The position numbers were made by a program, and so were the translations under genes. Under the pieces are notes generated by a model. That model worked only from the letters and a program-made list of their open reading frames with translations, was not told the DNA's origin and ran no database searches. Of a stretch of 64,000 bases of DNA, positions 32,577 to 40,906 are shown in pieces; position 1 is the stretch's first letter; the number at the start of each line of letters is the position of its first letter. This DNA comes from Dactylosporangium aurantiacum. Lineage in GTDB: Bacteria > Actinomycetota > Actinomycetes > Mycobacteriales > Micromonosporaceae. The stretch is taken from positions 38,910-102,909 of the forward strand of contig NZ_JNYJ01000028.1 of NCBI RefSeq assembly GCF_000716715.1, in the 5' to 3' direction.

Positions 32577-33659
32577 ATGCGTCACATCGGATGGCCCGCC
32601 GTGGTCGCCCTCGCCGTCGCCGTCGTCGCGATCTCGTCGTCGGCGCCGCTGATCGCGTACGCGGCGGCGCCCGCGCTGGCGATCGCGTTCTGGCGCAACA
32701 TGCTCGGCGTCGCGGCGATCGCGCCGGTCGCGCTCACCGTGCGGCGCGACGAGTTCCGGTCGAAGGTGCTCGGCGCCAGCGTGTTGTCCGGCGTCTGCCT
32801 CGCCGTGCATTTCGCGACGTGGGTACCGAGCGCGAAGCTGACCAGTGTGGCCATGTCGGTGGCGCTGGTCTGTACGACGCCGATCTGGACGTCGCTGATC
32901 AACGTCGTGCGCGGGGTGCGGGTCGCGGCCAGCACCTGGGCCGGGGTGGGGGTGGCGGTGCTCGGCGTGACCGTAGCGACCGGGGCCGATCCGGACCTGT
33001 CGGGCCGGGCGCTGCTCGGCGACGCGCTCGCCCTGATCGGTGGGATCGCGGCCGCCGGGTACACGATGCTCGGCGCGCACGCCCGCGGTTCGATCGCGAC
33101 GAGCACGTACGCGACGATCTGCTACTCGATCTGTGCCGCGCTGCTGGGCCTGACCTGCCTGCTCGGCGGCCAGGACCTGACCGGCTACCCGGCGGGGACG
33201 TGGCTGGCGCTGGTGGCGATGACGGCCGGGCCGCAGCTGCTCGGCCACACCCTCATCAACTACGCGCTGCGCCGGGTACCGCCGACCACCGTCGCCGTGC
33301 TGATCCTGCTCGAGGTGCCGGGAGCGCTGCTGCTGGCGTGGCTGATGCTGGACCAGCTGCCGGCGACGCAGACACTGCCCGGGATCGCGCTGCTCCTGGC
33401 CGGCGTGGCGATCGTGGTGATCGGCGGCCGGCGGGACCAGCCGACGACCGGCGGCCGGCGGGACCAGCCGACAACCGGCGGCCGGCGGGATCAGCCGACG
33501 AACCGCGGCCGGCGGGATCAGCCGACGAACGGCGGCACGATCATCTCGCCGGAGGCGATCGGCACGACGTGGCCGGAGACGCTCGCCGACACGGCCACTC
33601 CCCCGGCGGCGGTGACCGAGCACGTCAACAGTGACGGGCGGTGCATCTCGGAGCCCTGA
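32577..33659 (+). CDS. EamA family (DMT) transporter with repeat-derived C-terminus
   Basis: 360 residues. Residues 1-282 hold ten membrane segments in two EamA repeats, the usual size of drug/metabolite exporters. From residue 283 (GGRRDQPTT) four 9-residue repeats follow and then about 43 residues read antisense to the convergent phzF gene. Normal family members end near the last membrane segment, so the extra 78 residues look like loss of the original stop by repeat insertion. The substrate is unknown. Confidence 0.85.
   Translation: MRHIGWPAVVALAVAVVAISSSAPLIAYAAAPALAIAFWRNMLGVAAIAPVALTVRRDEFRSKVLGASVLSGVCLAVHFATWVPSAKLTSVAMSVALVCTTPIWTSLINVVRGVRVAASTWAGVGVAVLGVTVATGADPDLSGRALLGDALALIGGIAAAGYTMLGAHARGSIATSTYATICYSICAALLGLTCLLGGQDLTGYPAGTWLALVAMTAGPQLLGHTLINYALRRVPPTTVAVLILLEVPGALLLAWLMLDQLPATQTLPGIALLLAGVAIVVIGGRRDQPTTGGRRDQPTTGGRRDQPTNRGRRDQPTNGGTIISPEAIGTTWPETLADTATPPAAVTEHVNSDGRCISEP
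33423..33530. repeat. Four 27-bp repeats covering the EamA and phzF gene ends
   Basis: Units at 33423, 33450, 33477 and 33504. The last copy contains the phzF stop codon (33518-33520) and final codons; the other three lie beyond that stop. On the other strand all four are translated in the EamA gene. Confidence 0.9.
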
Positions 33660-34375
33660 CGGATCTGGTACCGGCTGACGCCCTCCCCCGGCAGCAGCCC
33701 CGAGGCGACCAGCCAGACCCCGAGGCCCATGGCGGCGGAGCCGGTGGCGGGGTCCTCGGCGACGCCGGCGTCGGGCACCAGCACGCGGACGTGCGCCTCG
33801 TGCCGCTCCGCGTCCCAGTGCAGGATGCTGGCCTGGTCGACGAGGGCGGACGGCCGCAGCCGCCCGACGGCCTCGTCGGTGACGGACAGGAACGTGAACT
33901 CCAGCCCGCAGCCGGCCTTGCGCGGCGCGGGGCCGACGTAGTCGGCGTCGGTCATGCCGACGGCGGCGAGCAGCGGGGCCGGGTCGAGGGCGGGTCCGAC
34001 GGTCGGCGTGCCGCCGGTGACGACGGCGCTGCCGTGGGTGTCGTCGATGCTGATCGGGATGAGGCCGGCGCCGCACTCCTGCACGACGTCGGTGTCCTTG
34101 ACGAGGCCGTCGCGGCGCAGGGTGACGGCGCAGCCGACGCTCGGGTGGCCGGCGAACGGCAGCTCGGTGCCCGGGGTGAAGATCCGCACCCGGTACGTCG
34201 CCTCGGGTGTCGTCGGCGGCAGCACGAAGATCGTCTCGGAGAGGTTGAACTCGCGGGCGATCGCCTGCATCTGTTCGCCGGCGAGGTCGGCGGCGTCGAA
34301 GACGATGGCGAGGGGATTGCCGGTGAACGGGCGGTCGGTGAAGACGTCGACCACCTTGTACCGCAATGTGCTCAT
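33518..34375 (-). CDS. PhzF family isomerase-like protein
   Basis: 285 residues of the PhzF/diaminopimelate-epimerase fold. Signature segments are VDVFTDRPFTGNPLAIV at the start, FNLSETIFV with the catalytic Glu, FAGHPSVGCA, and EDPATGSAAMGLG. PhzF isomerises a phenazine precursor; most homologues, as here without phenazine genes nearby, have unknown substrates. ATG at 34375 gives the family start MSTLRYKVVDVF. Its 3' end is embedded in 27-bp repeats shared with the convergent EamA gene. Confidence 0.9.
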   Translation of the reverse strand: MSTLRYKVVDVFTDRPFTGNPLAIVFDAADLAGEQMQAIAREFNLSETIFVLPPTTPEATYRVRIFTPGTELPFAGHPSVGCAVTLRRDGLVKDTDVVQECGAGLIPISIDDTHGSAVVTGGTPTVGPALDPAPLLAAVGMTDADYVGPAPRKAGCGLEFTFLSVTDEAVGRLRPSALVDQASILHWDAERHEAHVRVLVPDAGVAEDPATGSAAMGLGVWLVASGLLPGEGVSRYQIRQGSEMHRPSLLTCSVTAAGGVAVSASVSGHVVPIASGEMIVPPFVG

Positions 34376-34455
34376 GTGTCGAGCGTAGGTGAGCGGCGGT
34401 GCCCGGGAGCGGTCCAACCGCCAGCCGGTGGTCTGCTTCAGTAGTCTTGAGCCTC

Positions 34456-35817
34456 GTGAGCACCGCGCCCAGGGTCTATGTCGCGCGCCTCGCCGGCCTG
34501 AGCGTGTTCGACCCAAACGGCGACCAGGTCGGGCGGGTGCGGGACGCGGTCGCGCGCGCCCGGACCGACGACCTGCCGCCGCGGGTCGTGGGGCTCGTCG
34601 CCGAGATGCCGATGCGGCGGCGGATCTTCCTGCCGATCGGCCGGATCACCGCGATGGAGCCCGACGCGGTGGTGCTCAACACCGGCACCCTGAACCTGCG
34701 CCGCTTCGAGAAACGGCAGGGTGAGCTGCTGGTCCTGGAGGACTTCATCGACCGGCACGTCAGCATCCCGGCGACCGGCCGCACCGGCACCGTGGTGGAC
34801 GTCGCGATGGAGGCGGACCGCACGGGGACGTGGGCACTGAGCCGGGTCGCGGTCCGCGAGTTCTCCGGCCGGCTCACCCGCCGCGGCCACCTCAGCCAGC
34901 TCGAATGGGGTGAGGTGGCGGGGCTCGCCGGCACCCCGCACGCGCAGGGCACCGCCGGCATCCTCGCCGTGCTGGACAACATGCGCCCCGCCGACCTCGC
35001 CAACGTGCTGCAGGACCTGTCGGAGAGCCGGCGGGTCGAGGTCGCCACGGCCCTGGACGACGAGCGTCTCGCCGACGTCCTGGAGGAGCTGCCGGAGCAC
35101 GACCAGCTGGAGATCATGGCCGCGCTGGAGCCGGAGCGCGCCGCCGACGTGCTGGAGGAGATGGACCCCGACGACGCCGCCGACCTGCTCGCCGAGATGC
35201 CGAAGGGGGAGCAGGACGTGCTGCTGGACCTGATGCAGCCCGATGAGGCGTCGCCGGTACGCGCGCTGCTGGACTACCTGCCCGGCACGGCCGGGTCGGT
35301 GATGACGTCGGAGCCGATCGTCATGGCGCCGCACGAGACGGTCGCGGAGGCCCTGGCCCGCATCCGGGAGCCGCAGCTGTCCCCGGCCGTGGCCGCCGGT
35401 GTGTTCGTGACCAGGCCGCCGATGGCGACGCCGACGGGCCGGTACCTCGGGGTCGTGCACTTCCAGCGGCTGCTGCGGGAGCCGCCGTCGGCGCTGCTCG
35501 GCGGTGTCGTCGACAACGACATCAAGCCCTTGGCGCCGCAGAACACGCTCGGTGAGATCACCCGGCGGATGGCGACGTACAACCTCGTGGTCATGCCGGT
35601 CGTCGACGACCACGACCGGCTCGTCGGCGCCGTCACCGTCGACGACGTCCTGGACCATCTGCTGCCCGAGGACTGGCGCGACCGTGAGCATGCCGAGCCC
35701 GCGTTCCTGAGCCCGGCCGGCGACGTCGGTACCGGCGCAGGACGCAGCGGCGGCGGGAGGAGCGGCGGCGGGACGGGTGACGGCACGGCGCGCGGTGGGG
35801 CGGGCGGCAATGGCTGA
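34456..35817 (+). CDS. CBS and MgtE N-terminal domain protein (Rv1232c-like)
   Basis: 453 residues: a PRC-barrel-like N-terminus (RVYVARLAGLSVFDPNGDQVG), an MgtE_N superhelix at about 190-300 rich in LADVLEELPEHDQ-type repeats, and two CBS motifs at about 290-415. The magnesium channel membrane domain of MgtE is absent, so it is probably a soluble sensor. The last 25 residues are Gly/Ser-rich repeats. GTG at 34456; TAGTCT just upstream suggests a leaderless promoter. It overlaps the DUF1003 gene by 8 bp, as in mycobacteria. Confidence 0.82.
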   Translation: MSTAPRVYVARLAGLSVFDPNGDQVGRVRDAVARARTDDLPPRVVGLVAEMPMRRRIFLPIGRITAMEPDAVVLNTGTLNLRRFEKRQGELLVLEDFIDRHVSIPATGRTGTVVDVAMEADRTGTWALSRVAVREFSGRLTRRGHLSQLEWGEVAGLAGTPHAQGTAGILAVLDNMRPADLANVLQDLSESRRVEVATALDDERLADVLEELPEHDQLEIMAALEPERAADVLEEMDPDDAADLLAEMPKGEQDVLLDLMQPDEASPVRALLDYLPGTAGSVMTSEPIVMAPHETVAEALARIREPQLSPAVAAGVFVTRPPMATPTGRYLGVVHFQRLLREPPSALLGGVVDNDIKPLAPQNTLGEITRRMATYNLVVMPVVDDHDRLVGAVTVDDVLDHLLPEDWRDREHAEPAFLSPAGDVGTGAGRSGGGRSGGGTGDGTARGGAGGNG

Positions 35818-36400
35818 CCGGCGGCGGCTCGACCAGCCCCGGGAGCCGGGGCGGTTGAAGCTGCCCCGGTTCGACCCGGAGGCGTTCGGCCAGTGGTCGG
35901 AGGGGATCGCGCGGTTCATGGGGACCGCGAAGTTCCTCGTGTACATGACGGTGTTCATCCTCGCCTGGGTGGTGTGGAACACCCTCGCGCCGAAGAACTG
36001 GCAGTTCGACCCGTACACGTTCACGTTCCTGACCTTGATCCTGTCGTTGCAGGCGTCGTACGCGGCGCCGCTGATCCTGCTCGCGCAGAACCGGCAGGCG
36101 GACCGGGACCGGCTCGCCAGCGAGGAGGACCGGCGGCGGGCGGCCGCGCAGAAGGCGGACACCGAGTACCTGGCCCGGGAGATCGCGTCGCTGCGCATCG
36201 CCGTCGGTGAGGTCGCGACCCGGGACTTCCTGCGTTCCGAGCTGGCCCGGATGAGCGAGGAGCTCGACGAGGCCGCGGTCCGCCGGGCGAAGCTGGAGCG
36301 GAAGAAGGCGAAGAAGGCCACGCTGGACGAGCCGGTCGAGGAGGACGAGCTCGACCCGGACGAGGACCCGCCGCGCCGGCGGGCCCGCTCCGGCCGCTGA
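35810..36400 (+). CDS. DUF1003 family membrane protein (Rv1231c-like)
   Basis: 196 residues. Two membrane segments at about 40-60 and 75-97 carry the DUF1003 patterns FMGTAKFLVYMTVFILAWVVWN and DPYTFTFLTLILSLQASYAAPLILLAQNRQ; a coiled, charged C-terminal half follows (RDRLASEEDRRRAAAQK). Function unknown. It is translationally coupled to the CBS/MgtE-N gene, and the pair is conserved in actinobacteria. Confidence 0.88.
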   Translation: MADRRRLDQPREPGRLKLPRFDPEAFGQWSEGIARFMGTAKFLVYMTVFILAWVVWNTLAPKNWQFDPYTFTFLTLILSLQASYAAPLILLAQNRQADRDRLASEEDRRRAAAQKADTEYLAREIASLRIAVGEVATRDFLRSELARMSEELDEAAVRRAKLERKKAKKATLDEPVEEDELDPDEDPPRRRARSGR

Positions 36401-36410
36401 CCCGCCCCCG

Positions 36411-36475
36411 CCGGGCCTTTCTGCCGGGCCTTTCTGCCGGAACTTTCTGTCGGGCCCTTCTGCCGGGCCCTTCTG
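36411..36475. repeat. Five tandem 13-bp repeats after the DUF1003 stop
   Basis: Units CCGGGCCTTTCTG (36411, 36424) and variants at 36437, 36450 and 36463, starting 10 bp after the stop codon in a 100-bp convergent gap. Pyrimidine-rich unit cores may help end transcription. Confidence 0.85.
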
Positions 36476-36500
36476 CCGGGGACTGGCCGCCTTGACCGGT

Positions 36501-37199
36501 TTACTGGGCTCTGGCCGCCACGAGGAGGCCCTCGCCGAGCGGCAGGATCGCCGGCACCCACGCGTCGCTGTCGCGCAGCGCCTTCACGGCCTCGCGCAGC
36601 AGGACGGTCTCGACGTCGCGGATGGTGGGGTCGCTGACCCGGCCGCCGCCGAGGGCGCCGGCCAGCACGAGGGTGCCGCCGGGGCGCAGGAGGCGCTCCG
36701 CGGCGGCGGTGACCGCCACGTACTCGGTCGGGTCGTGGTCGACGAACACCAGGTCGTAGGCGCGGTCGGCGAGCCGGGGCAGCACGTCGAGGGCGCGTCC
36801 GCTGATGATGCGGGTCCGCGACGGCGGGTTGCCGGCGGCGGCGAAGACCCGGCGGGCCACCCGCTGGTGCTCCGGTTCCAGGTCGATGGTGGTGAGGACG
36901 CCGTCGCGGCGCATCCCCCGCAGCAGCCACCCGCCGCTCACCCCGGTGCCCGTGCCGACATCGACGACCGCCTTGGCGTTGCTGACCGCGGCCACGACCC
37001 GCAGCGCCGCGCCCTCGCCCCGGCTGACGCTGGTGATGCCCAGCTCGGTGGCCTGCTCACGGGCCGCGGTGAGCACGGGATCCTCCAGCACGTAGCCGTC
37101 GACGAAGTCGGCGAACTGTTGCGCGGCTCTGACGGACGGGGGGATGTCGCACCTCCAGGAGACGTCGATCCCCGCAAGCCTAGGAGACCTCGCCCTCAC
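36501..37199 (-). CDS. Class I O-methyltransferase (Rv1220c-like)
   Basis: 232 residues with the S-adenosylmethionine site AVVDVGTGTGVSGGWLL, acidic strand end LTTIDLEPEH and the metal/catalytic region YDLVFVDHDPTEY. It aligns well with M. tuberculosis Rv1220c, which sits next to sigE, rseA, htrA and tatB. Here htrA begins directly on the other side with no sigma or anti-sigma gene. The substrate is unknown. GTG at 37199 gives the full ORF; a shorter start cannot be excluded. Confidence 0.82.
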   Translation of the reverse strand: MRARSPRLAGIDVSWRCDIPPSVRAAQQFADFVDGYVLEDPVLTAAREQATELGITSVSRGEGAALRVVAAVSNAKAVVDVGTGTGVSGGWLLRGMRRDGVLTTIDLEPEHQRVARRVFAAAGNPPSRTRIISGRALDVLPRLADRAYDLVFVDHDPTEYVAVTAAAERLLRPGGTLVLAGALGGGRVSDPTIRDVETVLLREAVKALRDSDAWVPAILPLGEGLLVAARAQ

Positions 37200-37254
37200 G
37201 TGTGGGATGCCGGCCCGTGTAATGCTGGATGCGAAACGGACGGAGGAGCCGATC

Positions 37255-38556
37255 GTGACAGACGGTTCGGCCTGGCGTCAGCCCGGCCACGGCGCGCCGA
37301 CCAGCCACGCGGGCTGGCCGGCGCCGCCCGCGCAGCCGCGACCGCAGCCCGCCCCGAGCAGCTGGTGGTCCGACGCCCTCGCAGACCCGTGGCGTGACCC
37401 CGACGCGCAGGTCGTCGTGGTCAAGACCCCGGCCGAGGAGCCGCCCGAGCTGGAGAAGCCGCCGCCGCCCGGCCCGGGCACCCGGGTCGGCATCGGCCTG
37501 GTGCTGATCGTGTCGATCGTCACGGCCCTGCTCGCCGGCGCGCTCGGCGGCACCCTCGGCTACGTCTTCGCCGGTGGCGGCGGCAGCGTCCTGGGCGGTG
37601 GCCCCCTCGGCAGCGACCCGCCGCTCAACGGCCGTCCGCCGGAAACGGTCGCGGCGCTGGCGAAGAAGGTCCTGCCGAGCGTCGTCACGATCAGCATGCG
37701 GGTCGGCTCCGGCACGTCCCTCGGCTCCGGTTTCGTGGTCTCCAACGACGGTTACGTCATCACCAACAACCACGTGGTGCAGGGCGGCACCGGCTCGGCC
37801 ACGGTCCGGTTCAGCGACGCGTCGGTCGCGCCGGCGGCGGTCGTCGGCGGCGACGACGAGTCCGACATCGCCGTGTTGAAGATCGACACCGCGGGCCTGG
37901 CCGATGACAAGCTGCAGCCGGTCGAGTTCGGCGACTCCGACCAGCTGCAGGTCGGCGACCCCGTGGTCGCGGTCGGTGCGCCGCTCGGCCTGACCAGCAC
38001 CGTCACGTTCGGCGTCGTGAGCTACCTGGACCGTCCGATCCGGACCAGCGAGGGCGGCACCGCACGGTACTACTCGGCGATCCAGACCGACGCCGCCGTC
38101 AACCAGGGCAACTCCGGCGGCCCGCTCTTCGACGGCGCCGGCCGGGTCGTCGGCATCAACTCCGTCATCGGCACCCTGTCGGAGGACCAGGCGACGGCCG
38201 GCAACGTCGGTCTCGCGTTCGCCATCCCGATCAACCACGCCCGCCGTGTCGCCCAGGACGTCATCAACACCGGCAAGGCCCGCCGCACTGTGATGGGTGT
38301 CTCACCGGACCCCACGTACCGGAACCCGGCCGGCGGCGCCCGCCTCGCGTCCGTCGAGGCGAACGGTCCCGCCGCCGGCGCCGGCCTGCACGCCGGCGAC
38401 GTGATCCTGGCCGTCAACGGCAAGCCCGTCGAGGAGTACTGGGACCTGACCGCTCTCGTGCGCAAGTACGCCCCCGGCGCCGTCGTCGAGGTCCAGTACC
38501 TGCGCGGCACCAGCAGGGAGAAAACCTCGGTGACGCTGGTCGCCGACGCGAAGTGA
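37255..38556 (+). CDS. htrA: HtrA-type membrane-anchored serine protease
   Basis: 433 residues. A Pro-rich cytoplasmic N-terminus of about 75 residues and one membrane segment (about 78-103) lead to a trypsin-like protease outside the membrane with His in TNNHVVQ, Asp in ESDIAVLKID and Ser in GNSGGPL, then one PDZ domain (GAGLHAGDVILAVNGKPV). It degrades or refolds damaged envelope proteins. GTG at 37255 has GGAGGAG 6 bp upstream, deciding the start against an ORF opening at 37144. tatB follows 68 bp later. Confidence 0.9.
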   Translation: MTDGSAWRQPGHGAPTSHAGWPAPPAQPRPQPAPSSWWSDALADPWRDPDAQVVVVKTPAEEPPELEKPPPPGPGTRVGIGLVLIVSIVTALLAGALGGTLGYVFAGGGGSVLGGGPLGSDPPLNGRPPETVAALAKKVLPSVVTISMRVGSGTSLGSGFVVSNDGYVITNNHVVQGGTGSATVRFSDASVAPAAVVGGDDESDIAVLKIDTAGLADDKLQPVEFGDSDQLQVGDPVVAVGAPLGLTSTVTFGVVSYLDRPIRTSEGGTARYYSAIQTDAAVNQGNSGGPLFDGAGRVVGINSVIGTLSEDQATAGNVGLAFAIPINHARRVAQDVINTGKARRTVMGVSPDPTYRNPAGGARLASVEANGPAAGAGLHAGDVILAVNGKPVEEYWDLTALVRKYAPGAVVEVQYLRGTSREKTSVTLVADAK

Positions 38557-38624
38557 CCGGTGGGCCCTCCCTAAGCGGGCCCGTTGGTGCGTACGCTGAC
38601 GGGTGAGAGCAGGGAGGGCCGGCA

Positions 38625-39047
38625 ATGGGCTTGGAAAACCTCGGTGGCTGGGAGTTCATCGTCATCATCCTGGTGGGGCTGTTCATCTTCGGCCCCGACC
38701 GGCTGCCGAAGGCCATCAGCGACGGCATGCGCATGCTCCGCAACGTCCGCCAGATGGCCCGCAACGCCACCGGCGACCTGAGCCGTGAGCTGGGCACCGA
38801 CATCCAGCTCGAAGACCTCCACCCGAAGGCGTTCCTGCGCAAGCACCTGCTCAGCGAGGCCGACGAGGCCGCGCTGCGCCGCCCGCTGCAGGACATCGTC
38901 GGCGAGGTCCGCGGCGTCGCCGACACCGTGAAGCGCGACGCCCAGGCGGTCGCGAACGGCGCTTCCTCGACCGCGTCGACTGCGGCTCCTGTTCCGTTGA
39001 CGAAGCCTGCGGCGGCGGTCCGGCCCTCGTGGGATGACGTCACGTAG
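38625..39047 (+). CDS. tatB: Sec-independent protein translocase subunit TatB
   Basis: 140 residues: the membrane segment WEFIVIILVGLFIFGPDRLPKAI with the hinge Gly-Pro, then an amphipathic helix (RMLRNVRQMARNATGDLS) and a charged, Ala-rich tail, the TatB/TatA plan with TatB-like length. It works with TatA and TatC to export folded twin-arginine proteins, for example the DUF1501 protein at 47213. The order htrA-tatB matches mycobacteria. The terminal G of its TAG stop is the first base of a 27-bp terminal inverted repeat. Confidence 0.9.
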   Translation: MGLENLGGWEFIVIILVGLFIFGPDRLPKAISDGMRMLRNVRQMARNATGDLSRELGTDIQLEDLHPKAFLRKHLLSEADEAALRRPLQDIVGEVRGVADTVKRDAQAVANGASSTASTAAPVPLTKPAAAVRPSWDDVT

Positions 39048-39203
39048 GTCGCGGTCCGCGCGCGGGACCGATGCACCGTTTCTATGTATCCGTTCAGGCC
39101 AGGGGACTTCGTGGTTCGGCACGGCCTTGCCGGCCGCGCGCCTTGGTGGCGTGGTCACGGTGATGTTCCCCGGCCGCCGTCGAGGTCGTCATTCGGTGGT
39201 TCC
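39047..39203 (+). repeat. Dispersed intergenic repeat, copy D with 27-bp terminal repeat
   Basis: It begins exactly at the last base of the tatB stop. Positions 39047-39073 match the reverse complement of 39809-39835 at 26 of 27 bases. Bases 39080-39118 match copy A. Bases 39149-39203 match the reverse complement of the inner part of copies C and E, with an internal deletion of about 18 bp. Confidence 0.8.
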
Positions 39204-39606
39204 ACACCCGCCGGTAGACCTGAGAACCACGACACATCGGTCTGAGAAGTCGCTGTCGCTGCCCGCCGTGCGATTGCCTGGGCGATGCGCCAGCCAGGCA
39301 CACCCGCCAGCCAGGACGGCCCAGAGCTAGGGGGCCACCCTCCAGGCGACGTCACCCACCCACAGCCCTCAAGGCAGCCCGGCCGGCCACAGCCGCAGCC
39401 CACGGGACAGTCCGGCGATCACGAAGCCGGCCCTCTCACCACCAAAGCCGTCAGCATGGGCACTTGAACCCCGGACGACGCTGTCCGCCGGGCGCGGTGC
39501 CGAGCCCGGAACCTGGCCGCAGGTGGGTCGACAGGGTGGTTCATCGGGTGAACCGCGCCCGCATCCGAAGCCAGCGTCACGCCGCTTCGCGGCCCGGTCC
39601 AGCGCA
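39204..39606. other. Non-coding interior of repeat locus 2
   Basis: About 400 bp between inverted copies D and E. No ORF with credible protein features, no transposase remnant and no promoter that I can support. It is not similar to the interior of locus 1 (5812-5920). Confidence 0.55.
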
Positions 39607-39842
39607 CCGACGGGTCTCGTTCCTGGGAACCGCACGGGGAGTGGCACCACCGAACGACGACCTCGTCGGCGGCCGAACACGTGAGGACGGCGCCCGGGGC
39701 CATCACCCCGGGCACGGCACGGACCAGCACCACGCCACCCTGTCGCGCGGCCGGCAGGCCGCGCGGAACCACGAAGGCCGCGGCACTCGCCAGCGAAACA
39801 CATGGCGCATCGGTCCCGCACGCGGACCGCGACCAGCGGCCC
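39607..39842 (-). repeat. Dispersed intergenic repeat, copy E (long)
   Basis: A long copy aligned with copy C. Its central hairpin (39745-39753 with 39758-39766, loop GGCA) is a perfect 9-bp stem. Its outer end (39809-39835) is the partner of the terminal repeat at 39047-39073. It ends 52 bp from the AlkA-like gene's stop codon. Confidence 0.85.
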
Positions 39843-39894
39843 CGCCCCCGCGCCGCAGACCACCACCGGCCCACGACGCGGGGGAAGGCAACCG

Positions 39895-40896
39895 TCACCC
39901 GGCCACCACCACCTCCGACCGGTCCCCGCCCGTCACGGCACGCCGGGCACGCGCTGCCCGCGCCGCGGCGCGCTGGTCGCGCTCGATCCAGTCCAGCGCG
40001 GTCCGTGCCGTGTACGCCCACCAGCCGATCGTGCCGCCATACCAGTCGCGCAGGTCGGTCGGTGACGGTGTGGGGGTGCCGTAGATGGTGGCGGCCGCGG
40101 TGAGGTGCTGCCGCAGCTCCAGCGGGGCGCGGTCGGGGTGGCCGAGGACCCGCAGCAGCAGCGCGTGCGCGGTGAACGGGCCGATGCCGCGCAGCGACAG
40201 CAGCGCGGCGTAGACCTCGTCGGCGGGGCCGGTGCGCAGCCAGTGCTCGTCGAGGCCGCTCAGGCCGGTCAGGACCGCGTGCAGGCGGCGGGCGCTCAGC
40301 ACGTTGCTGGCATAGGGCGTGAGGCCCTCGACGCCGAGCGCGGTCAGCTTCGACATGGGCGGGAACGCGGCATAGGCGACGCCGTCGACGACGCCGTGCG
40401 GGCCGTGGTCGGACAGGAGCCGGCGCTTGTACGCCTTGGCGAACCAGTGCGCGGAGTGGTGCACGAGGGTGTAGAAGACGGCACCCTCGGTGAGGGAGGC
40501 GAACCGGACCTGGTGGAGGCCTTCGGCGACGGCGAGGACGGGGGTCATCGCGGGGTCGGCGCGGGCCAGCCGCAGGAACGTGTCACGGTCGTCGCGGAGG
40601 CTGAGCCAGTCGCTGACCCGCTCGCCGACCGCGGTCGTCTCGGCCGGGGTGAGCGGGGCGTCGCTGAAGACGGTGAGCGCCACTCCCGGGACGCCGTCGT
40701 CGCGGCCGACGACTTCGGTGACGACGGCCCGGGTGGGGTCGGTGGGGTGCAGGAACGCCCGGCGGACCCGGCCGTCGACGACGAGCTGGTCGCCGCCGCA
40801 CGGGGCGAAGGTCTCCATGGCGCGCAGCGAGCAGGCGAGGTCGAACGGGGCGGTGGCGCGCAGGACGGTGGCGGTGGTGGTGCCGAGTTCAGTCAT
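39895..40896 (-). CDS. AlkA-like DNA-3-methyladenine glycosylase (HhH-GPD)
   Basis: 333 residues of the HhH-GPD glycosylase superfamily, with an N-terminal AlkA-type beta domain and the helix-hairpin-helix LLSLRGIGPFTAHALLLRVLG at about 240-260. It should remove alkylated bases from DNA. Counting from the hairpin, the residue aligned with AlkA Asp238 is Glu (in APLELRQ) rather than Asp, so activity may be altered. ATG at 40896 is 10 bp downstream of a LexA-like box. Its 3' end faces repeat locus 2. Confidence 0.82.
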   Translation of the reverse strand: MTELGTTTATVLRATAPFDLACSLRAMETFAPCGGDQLVVDGRVRRAFLHPTDPTRAVVTEVVGRDDGVPGVALTVFSDAPLTPAETTAVGERVSDWLSLRDDRDTFLRLARADPAMTPVLAVAEGLHQVRFASLTEGAVFYTLVHHSAHWFAKAYKRRLLSDHGPHGVVDGVAYAAFPPMSKLTALGVEGLTPYASNVLSARRLHAVLTGLSGLDEHWLRTGPADEVYAALLSLRGIGPFTAHALLLRVLGHPDRAPLELRQHLTAAATIYGTPTPSPTDLRDWYGGTIGWWAYTARTALDWIERDQRAAARAARARRAVTGGDRSEVVVAG

Positions 40897-40906
40897 GCCC
40901 CGATTT

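Noticed and set aside
34399..34455. An earlier start for the CBS/MgtE-N gene
   Set aside because: The upstream codons overlap the promoter-like TAGTCT and do not resemble the family; GTG at 34456 fits.
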